Assembly (NCBI RefSeq): GCF_004799755.1
Contig: NZ_SLUB01000014.1
Location: forward strand, 27,380 to 91,379
Reading direction: 5' to 3'
Length of the DNA stretch: 64,000 nucleotides
Source of the DNA: Bacillus timonensis
Lineage (GTDB): Bacteria; Bacillota; Bacilli; Bacillales; Bacillaceae_L
A program made the translations under genes and the position numbers. How positions within the stretch are numbered: position 1 is the first letter of the stretch; the number at the start of each line of letters is the position of its first letter. The notes below the pieces were generated by a model. The model ran no database searches and had not been told where the DNA came from. It saw only the letters and a program-made list of their open reading frames with translations. This document shows positions 1 through 8,226 of the stretch, piece after piece.

Positions 1-720
1 CTTTGCTGTTTCTTTAACCTCGTCTACCCAATCTTCAAAGTCTTTTTCAGGAACAGCCTTTACACTAAATGTGTTTTCTGCAAATCCTTTACCACTGAAG
101 TTTGCGTTACGTCCCATTAATTCACCCTGCTCATCTGCAGCTAGATGCAATGTCGTAATCATGTCGGCCATGGCGTACTTTTGTCCGCCAAGCTGTGGGA
201 TCCAGAAGCTTGTAATGGGTCCGTAAGAATAAAGTCTGAATTCAAGTGGTCGGTCTGTTGGAACATATAAGTAATTGACTGTTTCAATCTCCTCTTCCGG
301 GTAGCTGAAATGCCATTTCCAGTTTGAGGATGATGCATAAATCACCAATGGTTCTTGGTCTTCGTAACCTTTTGGTGCAGACTCGACAATGTAGTTACTT
401 TGTACAGAAACAACTGAAAGATAACCAACGATTAAAATTGGAATACCGATACAAATGGCTTCAACCCAAGGATTCCCTTCAATATGTGGCGGTTCGTAAT
501 CCTCTGGCATTTTTGAAGCTCGATATTTAACAAGCATATAAATTAGCAATGCGAAAACAACTATGACTACTACAGCCATGATTCCAATTGAGAGTAGGAT
601 ATCTTGGGCTTGCCTCTCAGCTTGTGGACCCTTTGGATCAAGGACTGCTAATGGTTCACAGCCTGTTAGCACTGTGGCAATAGTAATAACCATTAATAAG
701 AAAAACCATTTGATTTTCAT
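1..720 (-). CDS. qoxA: Cytochrome aa3 quinol oxidase subunit II, C-terminus cut by window edge
   Basis: QoxA is the subunit II of the menaquinol-oxidising terminal oxidase, anchored outside the membrane. The reading frame is open from an ATG at 720 to the window edge (240 codons). It has a lipoprotein signal with an LTGC lipobox (Cys21), two membrane segments (about residues 41-65 and 85-106) and an extracytoplasmic cupredoxin domain containing the FWIPQLGGQKYAMADM stretch typical of QoxA. The CuA cysteine pair of cytochrome c oxidases is not seen, which agrees with a quinol oxidase. qoxBCD would be expected to the left of the window. The long upstream region carries an Fnr/Crp-type palindrome (1006-1021). 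Assignment is secure; only the C-terminus is missing. Confidence 0.93.
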   Translation of the reverse strand, partial: MKIKWFFLLMVITIATVLTGCEPLAVLDPKGPQAERQAQDILLSIGIMAVVVIVVFALLIYMLVKYRASKMPEDYEPPHIEGNPWVEAICIGIPILIVGYLSVVSVQSNYIVESAPKGYEDQEPLVIYASSSNWKWHFSYPEEEIETVNYLYVPTDRPLEFRLYSYGPITSFWIPQLGGQKYAMADMITTLHLAADEQGELMGRNANFSGKGFAENTFSVKAVPEKDFEDWVDEVKETAK

Positions 721-1119
721 AAAAGTACTCCTTTCCGAATGGATGCTCTTACTTCACAACTATGAATGTTATACAGAATTTGTGTACAACTTCACAAAGT
801 TGTCAAAATTTTTTTAGCTACTTGTTTTTTTCGTAATATATTAAAAAACTGCAGCTAAAAAGTTTATTTTTCTAAAATAATTTCTTTAGATTTTTTCCAC
901 TGTGTAAATGATGATAACATCAAAACTTTGAAAAGTTGTTACAGAATCAAGAAGGAAGTTTTTGGAAAACAAAAATCCCTTTAACATAAGTGCTCCAAAC
1001 CTTGATGTGATGCTTATCACAGGTGTTTTTCCGAATTTGAACATTTTGTTACAATCTCAAACGAAAAAAAATTTCCCTATTATTAATGGAATTTCAAATA
1101 TCCAACCATACTATAAAAA
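721..1119. promoter_or_regulatory. Divergent intergenic region qoxA / vanW-like gene
   Basis: This AT-rich 399-bp region has no convincing gene. It must hold the qox promoter (minus strand) and the promoter of the VanW-family gene (plus strand). The one clear element is the Fnr/Crp-type palindrome at 1006-1021. A TACAAT hexamer at 1050-1055 is a possible -10 for the plus strand but has no good -35. Confidence 0.5.
1006..1021. promoter_or_regulatory. Fnr/Crp-type binding site
   Basis: The sequence reads TGTGA-TGCTTA-TCACA, a perfect match to the TGTGA-N6-TCACA consensus of Bacillus Fnr. It lies 286 bp upstream of qoxA and 99 bp upstream of the VanW-family gene. Two Crp/Fnr regulators are encoded in this window. 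Which gene it controls, and with which sign, cannot be read from the sequence. Confidence 0.75.
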
Positions 1120-2040
1120 ATGATGTTCGTAAGGGTGGTGGGGACACTGAAATTATTGTGGACTATGATGCTTTTCTTTTCTGTTCAGCAATTCCAACCT
1201 CAGGATCATGTATACATAACCTATAAAGGAAATCCGATTGCGACCGTGAATCGTGCTGAATATTCTCTTCCATTGCTCGGTGTTCCTACATTGGACACCA
1301 AAAAATTCACAGATTTTCTAACTTATTTAGATGAGCAAGTCTACGAGGAACCGAAGGACGCAAAGATTGGTAAATCAGGAGATATCGTCAAGGAACATGT
1401 AGGCGTGAAATTAAATAAGGATAAATTCACAAAGTTGTTTTACTCTAGTTTTTTTGGAAAAAAGGATTTTATTGAGGTTCCGATTGAACGAATTTATCCA
1501 CGTGTAGATAGTGAACTTTTATCAACCATTCGGGTAAAAAAAATCGGACAATATGTCACGCATTTTAATTCTTCTAATAAAGAACGTGCCACAAATATTG
1601 CTCTTTCCGCCGCGGCCATTGATAGTTATGTGCTATTTCAAAATGAAACCTTCTCTTTTAATAAGGTTGTTGGCAAGCGAACTGCTGCACGAGGGTATCA
1701 GCCTGCGCCAGAAATCATTAGAGGTGAATTAATTGAAGGAATCGGTGGTGGGATTTGTCAAACCTCCTCGACCCTTTTCAATGCCGTCGACCTTGCCGGG
1801 GTTGAGATCGTTAAGCGCTATTCCCACAGCAAACGTGTTGGCTATGTACCACCAGGACGCGATGCAACGGTGAGTTGGTACGGACCTGATTTTCTTTTTA
1901 AAAATACATACAATCAACCGATTTTAATACGAGCAAGGGTTAATGGCGGAACGATTATCGTTTCTATATATTCATCGGAGGACATCAATTATACGCCACG
2001 AAAGATTAAACCGAAAAAGGAAAAGAGAGACCACTCATAA
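1120..2040 (+). CDS. VanW family protein
   Basis: This 306-residue protein has an N-terminal hydrophobic segment (about residues 6-22, signal or anchor), a middle part resembling the peptidoglycan-binding-like domain that often precedes VanW domains, and a C-terminal VanW domain (about 145-290). The domain carries the hallmark GGGICQTSSTLFNAV (209-223) and YVPPGRDATVS (242-252). VanW domains occur in envelope proteins of Gram-positive bacteria; their biochemical role is not established. No Shine-Dalgarno sequence is obvious before the first ATG, so an internal start (ATG codons at residues 16/17) is possible. It ends one base before the converging flavin reductase stop. Confidence 0.85.
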   Translation: MMFVRVVGTLKLLWTMMLFFSVQQFQPQDHVYITYKGNPIATVNRAEYSLPLLGVPTLDTKKFTDFLTYLDEQVYEEPKDAKIGKSGDIVKEHVGVKLNKDKFTKLFYSSFFGKKDFIEVPIERIYPRVDSELLSTIRVKKIGQYVTHFNSSNKERATNIALSAAAIDSYVLFQNETFSFNKVVGKRTAARGYQPAPEIIRGELIEGIGGGICQTSSTLFNAVDLAGVEIVKRYSHSKRVGYVPPGRDATVSWYGPDFLFKNTYNQPILIRARVNGGTIIVSIYSSEDINYTPRKIKPKKEKRDHS

Positions 2041-2041
2041 A

Positions 2042-2650
2042 CTACTTTGGTCTCTCGATTTCAAAAATATTTCCTATTTTCGCATAGTAATTGCCTGCCA
2101 AACGGCTTACTGCTCCTAGTTTTACTTGGTCAATTCGGCCGTTGCTATACAGTTCCTCATCGACATGAAACTGGACCACTTTTCCGATGAGTAAATCACA
2201 ACCAGGCTGTTCCTTACCTCCTAATTCGATTGCCTGCTCTAACACACATTCCATTCGGATTTTGGCTTCCTTTATCCCCGGTACACTAATAGTGGTACTT
2301 TCGACCGGAGTAAGTTGGGCCAGCTCAATTTCACTTTCATCTGGCGAAAGACTCGCTGCCGTCAGATTGATTTTTTCCACATTACTCTCATCCACGATAT
2401 GAACGACAAACTCTTTTCCTTCAATACTATTTCGAGCTGTATCCTTCATCACTCCCTCTTTCCGTTGAATCGATAAGGAAATGAGGGGTGGATTGGAAGA
2501 TACTATATTAAAATAACTAAAAGGCGCACCGTTTAGCGTACCTGTCTTCGATAACGATGTTACAAAGGCAATGGGTCTAGGGATAATGCTGCCAATTAAC
2601 AGTTTATAATTATCCCTTTCTGAACTCATACTTGGATCAATTGAAATCAT
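2042..2650 (-). CDS. Flavin reductase family protein (FMN-binding split barrel)
   Basis: At 202 residues this is a typical member of the flavin reductase-like split-barrel family, with the conserved N-terminal GSIIPRPIAFVTS (21-33) and APFSYFN (about 42-48) that contact FMN. Members reduce flavin with NAD(P)H or serve as partners of flavin monooxygenases. It follows the ring-cleaving dioxygenase gene by 13 bp on the same strand, so the two form an operon read from the MhqR-type promoter at 3698-3726. A role in handling quinones or catechols is inferred from this context. Confidence 0.85.
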   Translation of the reverse strand: MISIDPSMSSERDNYKLLIGSIIPRPIAFVTSLSKTGTLNGAPFSYFNIVSSNPPLISLSIQRKEGVMKDTARNSIEGKEFVVHIVDESNVEKINLTAASLSPDESEIELAQLTPVESTTISVPGIKEAKIRMECVLEQAIELGGKEQPGCDLLIGKVVQFHVDEELYSNGRIDQVKLGAVSRLAGNYYAKIGNIFEIERPK

Positions 2651-2663
2651 TTTTAATCTCCTT

Positions 2664-3593
2664 TTAATCCAGATTTCTTACTTCAAATGGTAACAGGACA
2701 TTTTCTATTTTCTGACGATGTGGTTCATATTGTGGCGGCAGTTTCAGTTCTGAACCCATTTTCTCATATTCCTCATCGATTCCAAATCCCGGAGGATCTG
2801 TCGCAATTTCAAATAAAATTTCACCATGCTCTCTAAAATAAATGGCATTAAAATAATTTCGGTCGCGCACTTGTGTCACTCCATATCCATGATCGGCAAT
2901 GTATTGTTGCCACTGCAATTGCTCCTCATCATCCTTCGCACGCCATGCAATGTGATGGACGGTTCCAACACCCATTTTACCTTTTTCACCAGGCGTTCGT
3001 TTGACATCAATCACATTCCCAATGTCACCTTCAGCTTTAAAACGAAGAAAATCTCCTTCCTCACCAATGCGCTCTAGTCCCATTACTGATAGAAGTTTTT
3101 CTGTTTGTTCGGGCTGTGAGGAAAATAAAACTGCACCACCAAAGCCCTTTATTGCAACATTAGAGGTCACATCTCCAAATTCCCACTTACTGTTTGCTCC
3201 TTCTTCTCGTTCTACCAGTTCAAGGTGCAGACCGTGGACATCATTAAATTGGAGATACTGTTCTCCGAAACGCTCTGTTTTTTTATACGTGAGATTAAAC
3301 TTGGTTAACCTTGATTCCCAAAAAGGAAGTGCTCCCTTTGGAACTACGTAGGTTGTCACTCCCACTTGGCCATCGCCTATTTTTCCTTGATACGCATCTG
3401 CCCATGGGAAAAAGGTAATAATGCTTCCTGGATTGCCGACGTCATCTCCAAAATAAAAGTGATACGTACCTGGGTCATCAAAATTGACTGTTTTTTTCAC
3501 TAGACGCAGTCCTAAAACACCAGCATAGAAATCGACATTCTCTTGGGGATGTCCAACGATGGCAGTAATATGATGTATGCCTGCTGTTTTCAT
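2664..3593 (-). CDS. mhqO: Ring-cleaving dioxygenase, MhqO/MhqA type
   Basis: This 309-residue protein contains two vicinal-oxygen-chelate (glyoxalase-fold) domains, about residues 1-150 and 155-300. It starts with AGIHHITAIVG, where His is a metal ligand. The second domain has GTVHHIAWRA and GEILFEIATDPPGF, supplying His and Glu ligands. Bacillus subtilis MhqA/MhqE/MhqO are close in length and architecture; they are induced by catechols and quinones and repressed by MhqR. An MhqR-type palindrome lies directly between promoter and gene. Which of the three paralogues it matches best cannot be settled without alignment, so the symbol is provisional. Confidence 0.85.
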   Translation of the reverse strand: MKTAGIHHITAIVGHPQENVDFYAGVLGLRLVKKTVNFDDPGTYHFYFGDDVGNPGSIITFFPWADAYQGKIGDGQVGVTTYVVPKGALPFWESRLTKFNLTYKKTERFGEQYLQFNDVHGLHLELVEREEGANSKWEFGDVTSNVAIKGFGGAVLFSSQPEQTEKLLSVMGLERIGEEGDFLRFKAEGDIGNVIDVKRTPGEKGKMGVGTVHHIAWRAKDDEEQLQWQQYIADHGYGVTQVRDRNYFNAIYFREHGEILFEIATDPPGFGIDEEYEKMGSELKLPPQYEPHRQKIENVLLPFEVRNLD

Positions 3594-3680
3594 AGTATCA
3601 GTCTCCTTTTATCATTCGTTCATTTAGTTTCCAACAAGTAGGTCGGAATATTCATTCTAGAAATTATCTTTAATTAAGTT

Positions 3681-3726
3681 ATCTTGAATTCGAGATAATA
3701 ATAAATCATTTTTTTGAGATTGTCAA
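3681..3726 (-). promoter_or_regulatory. Sigma-A promoter with MhqR-type operator
   Basis: On the minus strand, TTGACA (3726-3721) and TATTAT (3703-3698) are separated by exactly 17 bp. Immediately downstream lies the near-perfect palindrome ATCTTGAATTCGAGAT (3681-3696, plus-strand reading; one mismatch between arms). It matches the MhqR box of B. subtilis (core ATCTcgaAtTCgAGAT). Its position just after the -10 suits repression of the dioxygenase/flavin reductase operon that MhqR substrates would relieve. Confidence 0.85.
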
Positions 3727-3750
3727 TTTTATATCGGTTAAACCCATATT

Positions 3751-3778
3751 AAAAGCCTTCCGGTTTGTCCAGAAGGCC
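3751..3778 (-). terminator. Rho-independent terminator of flavodoxin gene
   Basis: Read on the minus strand, GCCTTC and GAAGGC arms (plus 3755-3760 and 3772-3777) enclose an 11-nt loop and are followed by TTTT. It begins 18 bp after the flavodoxin stop codon and shields the mhqO promoter. Confidence 0.75.
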
Positions 3779-3795
3779 AGTATCTTTTATTTGGT

Positions 3796-4254
3796 TTACG
3801 AAGCGATTAGTTTTTCAGCAAATTGCCTGCCGAATTCTTTACATATCCGTTCATCTTTTTCGTTTGGAGTGAGTTCGACTTTTAATGGATCTGCGATAAC
3901 GTCAGCTCCCCGCTCTTTTAGCTTTTCCATAAGTAGATCGACAGCACCGCCATAATTCGAGTATAGAGTACTTCCCGAACCAAACACTGCACTCTTTTTA
4001 AAATGAAAATCAAGATGATCCATTTCTTCATAAAAGTCTAGTAATTCATCAGGGAGCTCTCCCTCTCCCCACGTATAGCTGCCAATAATGATCCCATCAT
4101 ACTTAACCATTTCTTCAGGGTCTATTTCAAAGCATTCTTTTACGTCCAATTGGATCCCTTTTTCCTGCACACCTTCTGCAATATAAGTTGCCATTAATTC
4201 TGTATTACCTGACATGCTTGCATATACGAGAATGGCATTGGTCAACGTTCTCAC
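3796..4254 (-). CDS. Flavodoxin
   Basis: This is a short-chain flavodoxin of 152 residues, an FMN electron carrier of the cytoplasm. The phosphate-binding loop YASMSGNTELMA (11-22) and the isoalloxazine loops GSYTWGEGELPD (about 58-69) and FGSGSTLYSNYGGAVD (about 91-106) are visible. It lies 7 bp downstream of the Crp/Fnr-type regulator gene on the same strand and has its own terminator, so the two are very probably co-transcribed. This links it to oxygen or redox control and perhaps to the nitrate genes next door. Confidence 0.92.
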   Translation of the reverse strand: MRTLTNAILVYASMSGNTELMATYIAEGVQEKGIQLDVKECFEIDPEEMVKYDGIIIGSYTWGEGELPDELLDFYEEMDHLDFHFKKSAVFGSGSTLYSNYGGAVDLLMEKLKERGADVIADPLKVELTPNEKDERICKEFGRQFAEKLIAS

Positions 4255-4261
4255 CTTTTCT

Positions 4262-4969
4262 TTAGTTGTTCACTTTCTTCTTTAGCTCTTCTAGTTGTTT
4301 GATGATGATTTTTCTTTGTCCTTTTAACTCTATTAAGCCTTGGTTTTGAAATGCTGAAAGCCTTCGACTGAGAGTCTCCTGTGAGGTTCCGAGATAGGAT
4401 GCGAGGTCTCCTTTGCGAATCGGCAGTTCAATCGTCATCGTTGCTTCTTCCTGCCCTTCAATAAGCTCGACTAAGTAGCCTGCCACACGCTTTTCCACAT
4501 CCTGCGAATTTAGTTTTTCAATGAGTGTTTCCGTTTCATGGAGACGACTCGTAAACTCCTCTAAGATTTTTAATGAAATGGTTGGATAACGTAGGAGTAA
4601 TTGATGAATGTCCCGTTGCTGGATGGTGCAAACCTCCGTATCTTCCATTGCCTCTGCAAAGCTTGTCGTAATTGTTTTTGAAAAAAGGGATAGCTCACCA
4701 ATGAAATCACCTTCTTCAACAAATCGGATAATTTGTTCTTTTCCGTTTTCCGTAATTCGGTACATTTTTACCAGGCCATTGTGGACAATAAAAAGTTGTT
4801 CGGAGAGTCCATCTGAATGGAATAAAAGCTCACCTTTCTTGAAATGTTTGCTTCTTGCAACTTGTGAAATTTCAGCCATTTCGTTTCCAGTCAAATGGTT
4901 GAAAATCGGTACTCTCGAAATACATGATTTTTTCATTTGATCATTGTGATTACAAGAATGACAGGTCAT
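4262..4969 (-). CDS. Crp/Fnr family regulator with FNR-like cysteine set
   Basis: This 235-residue protein has an N-terminal cysteine cluster, a cyclic-nucleotide-type beta barrel (about 20-140), a dimerisation helix and a C-terminal winged helix-turn-helix (GDLASYLGTSQETLSRRL, about 187-204). The recognition helix holds E-x-x-SR as in E. coli FNR. Cysteines occur at 3, 6 and 16 plus a fourth at 114, the same order as C20/C23/C29/C122 in E. coli FNR, so an oxygen-labile 4Fe-4S cluster is plausible (inference). Bacillus subtilis Fnr instead uses C-terminal cysteines. It probably controls nar and related genes. Divergence or convergence with narI gives a 256-bp gap containing the narI terminator. 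Confidence 0.85.
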   Translation of the reverse strand: MTCHSCNHNDQMKKSCISRVPIFNHLTGNEMAEISQVARSKHFKKGELLFHSDGLSEQLFIVHNGLVKMYRITENGKEQIIRFVEEGDFIGELSLFSKTITTSFAEAMEDTEVCTIQQRDIHQLLLRYPTISLKILEEFTSRLHETETLIEKLNSQDVEKRVAGYLVELIEGQEEATMTIELPIRKGDLASYLGTSQETLSRRLSAFQNQGLIELKGQRKIIIKQLEELKKKVNN

Positions 4970-5194
4970 TAATCTCTCTCCTTTAGTTATCGTTCAGTAC
5001 ACCTACTGTTTCCTTCTTTAAACATACCAGATACTAGGAGAAACTACCTTGTTAAAACACCTATGATTCCTAAAGTTGTCACCATTGCTTCCTCAAACAG
5101 TTTTGCTCCAATTTGTTTACAACTTTATTGTACGTGTAACTAGAAAGAGAAACTTTGACGTGGGTCAAAATTGGGGAATAATTAAGATTTTGAG

Positions 5195-5225
5195 GAAAAA
5201 TAAGAAGAGGAGGTTGGCCCTCCCC
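5195..5225 (-). terminator. Terminator of nar operon
   Basis: Directly after the narI stop the minus strand forms GGGGAGG-gccaa-CCTCCTC (plus 5207-5225, one G-T pair) followed by TTCTTATTTTT. This closes the narGHJI transcript. Confidence 0.75.
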
Positions 5226-5927
5226 TTAGTTTTGACGCGTATTTTTCGAATAGCCATCACGCGAACGGTATTGCTGTGGTGCTCTCGCTGGGTATCGCAA
5301 TGGAAAGCTGAACATATGAACGAGCTTTGTAAATGGAATCGATGCAAATAACAAGAACGACAAGATGACGTGAATTTTAAACAGAGTGGGAACATTGAGC
5401 ATTAATTCAGGCTGTGGATTTAATGTGAATAAGCTACGGAACCACGGCCCAATTGAAACTCGATACTCATATGCCGCAACGGTTGTGTTATACACCAATG
5501 TCATGTACGTCCCCAAACCCGCAATAATAAGCAGCAGAATGATTGTAAAATAACTGCCTGCTGACGTATGTACATGAACGCGCTCAATGACAAATTTTCG
5601 AATCAAAAATAGAACTAATCCAAGCACTACCATAAGCCCGGCAACGCCTCCTCCGGCTATGGCAAATAGATGATATGTATGGTCGTCGATTCCGATTGCA
5701 TTGTAAAACTCAAGAGGAATCAGCATCCCCATTACATGACCAATAAAGGCGAAAATAATCCCATAGTGAAAAATCACAGATGCGTAGCGCAGCCACTTTT
5801 TCTCAAAGATTTCTGTAGATGGTGCCGTCCAGCTTTTGCCTCGGAACACAAACCGATAAAATGACCCTACAACAAGGATTGCTGCGCATAAATAAGGATA
5901 TGCTGTCCACCAGAAATGTAATTCCAT
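5226..5927 (-). CDS. narI: Respiratory nitrate reductase gamma subunit (cytochrome b)
   Basis: NarI anchors NarGH to the inner face of the membrane and oxidises menaquinol through two b hemes. The 233-residue protein has five hydrophobic helices and the expected heme ligand histidines in HYGIIFAFIGHVMGM (about 54-68) and near the C-terminus (KIHVILSFLLF... TKLVHMFSFPLRYP). Its length is close to known NarI proteins. In most bacilli narJ and narI overlap or nearly touch, but here they are separated by 197 bp filled with DnaA-box sequences. Confidence 0.95.
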   Translation of the reverse strand: MELHFWWTAYPYLCAAILVVGSFYRFVFRGKSWTAPSTEIFEKKWLRYASVIFHYGIIFAFIGHVMGMLIPLEFYNAIGIDDHTYHLFAIAGGGVAGLMVVLGLVLFLIRKFVIERVHVHTSAGSYFTIILLLIIAGLGTYMTLVYNTTVAAYEYRVSIGPWFRSLFTLNPQPELMLNVPTLFKIHVILSFLLFASIPFTKLVHMFSFPLRYPARAPQQYRSRDGYSKNTRQN

Positions 5928-5967
5928 TCAATGACCTCCTTTCGAATTCATGAAGCAAAGAGTAAAC

Positions 5968-6112
5968 TTATCCACATAAGAACGTTTGTTTTCCACAACC
6001 TGTGGATCCTTTTGTGGATAGTGTTGAAAGATCACCCATTTTCTTTTTCCACAATATCCACGTTATCCACATAAAAGCATTCTTTTTATCCACATTGTCC
6101 ACATTATCCACA
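5968..6112. promoter_or_regulatory. DnaA-box cluster in the narJ-narI gap
   Basis: Perfect DnaA boxes (TTATCCACA) lie at 5968-5976, 6063-6071, 6086-6094 and 6104-6112. One-mismatch boxes are TTTTCCACA at 5989-5997 and 6045-6053, TTGTCCACA at 6095-6103, and one in reverse orientation at 6013-6021. Two-mismatch copies sit at 6001-6009 (reverse) and 6054-6062. The boxes at 6086, 6095 and 6104 are contiguous head-to-tail. Nothing here is coding. Bacillus subtilis has several such clusters outside oriC that bind DnaA and restrain initiation; a similar role here is inferred. Confidence 0.85.
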
Positions 6113-6124
6113 GAGTTATGAACA

Positions 6125-6727
6125 TCATTGATAAAACATCGGATATGGTAATTCTTCTAAATCTGCCTTCTCACGCTGATTTTCTAACAATGTAATTTCT
6201 TCGGCTTCTGGTGCTTCAAAGACAAACATCATTAATAGGTCGATAATCTTGTGGTATGGATTCGAATCCAAAAGATTCTTATGAATTCGATCAACGGCGA
6301 AGGCTAAGCGGCGGTATAACCGTTCAAAGTTTTCTCCCTCTGGTGCATGTGCTAAAAGTTCAAACAGCATCGGGATATAATCCACAATTTCCTTACCGTG
6401 ATATTCAAATCCACCTTCGACGATTAATTTTTGTAGCTTAATTAAAGCTGCTCCTCGTTTTCGGCTATCCCCTAACTCATGGGCAGTTAAATATAATCCT
6501 GTTTTATCCTTATAATCGAAGGTCTCTACATAGTGTTCCTGTAATTCAAGTAATGGCATCTTAAAGAGAGGCGCAATTCTTTCTAAGATTTCATTTCCCA
6601 TTTTTACAGAACCCACTTCTTCATTCACATAATCCTCGAAATCCGGGTACCCTTCTAAAAGGGTTCGATCCGGATAATCAAGAATACGGGACATGATCAT
6701 TAATATCGCTTTTGCTTCATTGGTCAT
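6125..6727 (-). CDS. narJ: Nitrate reductase molybdenum cofactor assembly chaperone
   Basis: NarJ is a cytoplasmic TorD-type all-helical chaperone that binds apo-NarG and is needed for insertion of the molybdenum cofactor. The 200-residue protein contains the family stretch [24 protein letters not shown] (about 54-76) and the helix [15 protein letters not shown] (about 114-128). Its ATG overlaps the narH stop by 4 bp, indicating translational coupling. Confidence 0.93.
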   Translation of the reverse strand: MTNEAKAILMIMSRILDYPDRTLLEGYPDFEDYVNEEVGSVKMGNEILERIAPLFKMPLLELQEHYVETFDYKDKTGLYLTAHELGDSRKRGAALIKLQKLIVEGGFEYHGKEIVDYIPMLFELLAHAPEGENFERLYRRLAFAVDRIHKNLLDSNPYHKIIDLLMMFVFEAPEAEEITLLENQREKADLEELPYPMFYQ

Positions 6728-8226
6728 TGATTTCCACTTCTTTCAAATGGATATGTCACCATTCCTTCTGGAGGGGCTAAATCCTCAATACTACATGCGC
6801 CTTGCTTATAATGGAGGTCTTCATCCATTTCTCGGCGAGCGGTCGGAATCACAAAGCGCTCATTGTATTTAGCAACTCCTAATAAGCGCTGCATCTCTTC
6901 AAGCTCTTCTGGTGTCGTTTTTGCTTCCTTTATAAGCTTGTTCATTGACTCACCATCAATTCCTCCAACTGTTTTTGCCCGCATGTGAACACGCATCGCG
7001 GCCATTTTAAGGAGGACACGGCGAATAACATTCGTATCATCTGCCGATAAAATGGAGGCCAAATACTCCATCGGGATTCTCATGTCATCAACAGCTGGAA
7101 TATAGCCATCTGCACTTAAAGACTGCTCGTTCGTGATATGGTTCATGATTGGACTAAGTGGAGGCACATACCACACCATTGGCATGGTGCGATATTCAGG
7201 GTGCAATGGCAATGCAATCTTCCACTTCATCGCCATTTTATACACAGGTGACTCCTGCGCACTCTTAATCCAACTTTGATTAATTCCTTGCTGTTCTGCT
7301 TTTTCAATCACTTCTGGATCAAATGGGTCTAAAAAGACGGAGAGCTGTGATTCATATAAGTCCTTCGGGTCTTCAACAGAAGCTGCTTCCTTCACACGGT
7401 CAGCATCATATAAAACAACCCCGATATAGCGGATTCGACCTACACATGTTTCGGAACAAATGGTTGGAAGACCCGCTTCTGTACGTGGATAACAGAAATT
7501 ACATTTCTCCGCTTTATGCGTGTTCCAGTTATAGTACACCTTGTGGTATGGACATCCATTCATGCAAAAACGCCAGCCACGGCACGCATCCTGGTCAACC
7601 AGAACAATTCCATCCTCATCCCTTTTGTAAAGTGCACCTGACGGACAGGATGCAACACAGGATGGATTTAAGCAATGCTCACAAATTCGTGGTAGATACA
7701 TCATGAATGTTTTTTCATACTCCATCGCAATATGCTCTTGAAGCTTTTGCACATTAGGGTCCATTGGGACAACTTCACTACCACCTGCAAGGTCATCGTC
7801 CCAGTTCGGTCCCCATTCCGGCTTATCCATATATTTTCCAGTAATCATTGACTTTGGACGTGCCACAGGGATGTTTTCCCCTTTTTCAGCCCAATGAAGA
7901 TGTTCAAAATCATATGTCCATGGCTCATAAAAATCATCAAGCTCTGCCATATTTGGATTGTAAAAAATGTTTGCCAATTTGGAAATTGGACCACCAGCTC
8001 GGAGGTGTAGCTTTCCATTTCGTAATGTCCAGCCACCCTTAAAGCGATCCGTGTTTTCCCATTCTTTCGGGTACCCTGGTCCTGGACGGGTTTCAACGTT
8101 ATTGAACCAGACGTACTCCATACCTGGTCGATTGGTCCATACATTTTTACATGTGACAGAACAAGTATGACAGCCAATACACTTGTCGAGGTGCATCACC
8201 ATTGCCACTTGTGCCTTAATCCTCAA
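6724..8226 (-). CDS. narH: Respiratory nitrate reductase beta subunit
   Basis: NarH carries four iron-sulfur clusters that pass electrons from NarI to NarG. The cysteine motifs [11 protein letters not shown] (16-26), [24 protein letters not shown] and CNFCYPR are all present; the Trp in the third motif is the usual replacement that gives a 3Fe-4S cluster. Length (500 aa) is normal. The start is TTG at 8226, inside the narG stop region, with AAAGGAGGT 8 bp upstream, so narG and narH overlap by 11 bp. Confidence 0.95.
   Translation of the reverse strand: MRIKAQVAMVMHLDKCIGCHTCSVTCKNVWTNRPGMEYVWFNNVETRPGPGYPKEWENTDRFKGGWTLRNGKLHLRAGGPISKLANIFYNPNMAELDDFYEPWTYDFEHLHWAEKGENIPVARPKSMITGKYMDKPEWGPNWDDDLAGGSEVVPMDPNVQKLQEHIAMEYEKTFMMYLPRICEHCLNPSCVASCPSGALYKRDEDGIVLVDQDACRGWRFCMNGCPYHKVYYNWNTHKAEKCNFCYPRTEAGLPTICSETCVGRIRYIGVVLYDADRVKEAASVEDPKDLYESQLSVFLDPFDPEVIEKAEQQGINQSWIKSAQESPVYKMAMKWKIALPLHPEYRTMPMVWYVPPLSPIMNHITNEQSLSADGYIPAVDDMRIPMEYLASILSADDTNVIRRVLLKMAAMRVHMRAKTVGGIDGESMNKLIKEAKTTPEELEEMQRLLGVAKYNERFVIPTARREMDEDLHYKQGACSIEDLAPPEGMVTYPFERSGNQ

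Noticed and set aside
7323..7706. 127-residue plus-strand open frame opposite narH
   Set aside because: It is antisense to the cysteine-rich core of narH and has no ribosome site or known family.
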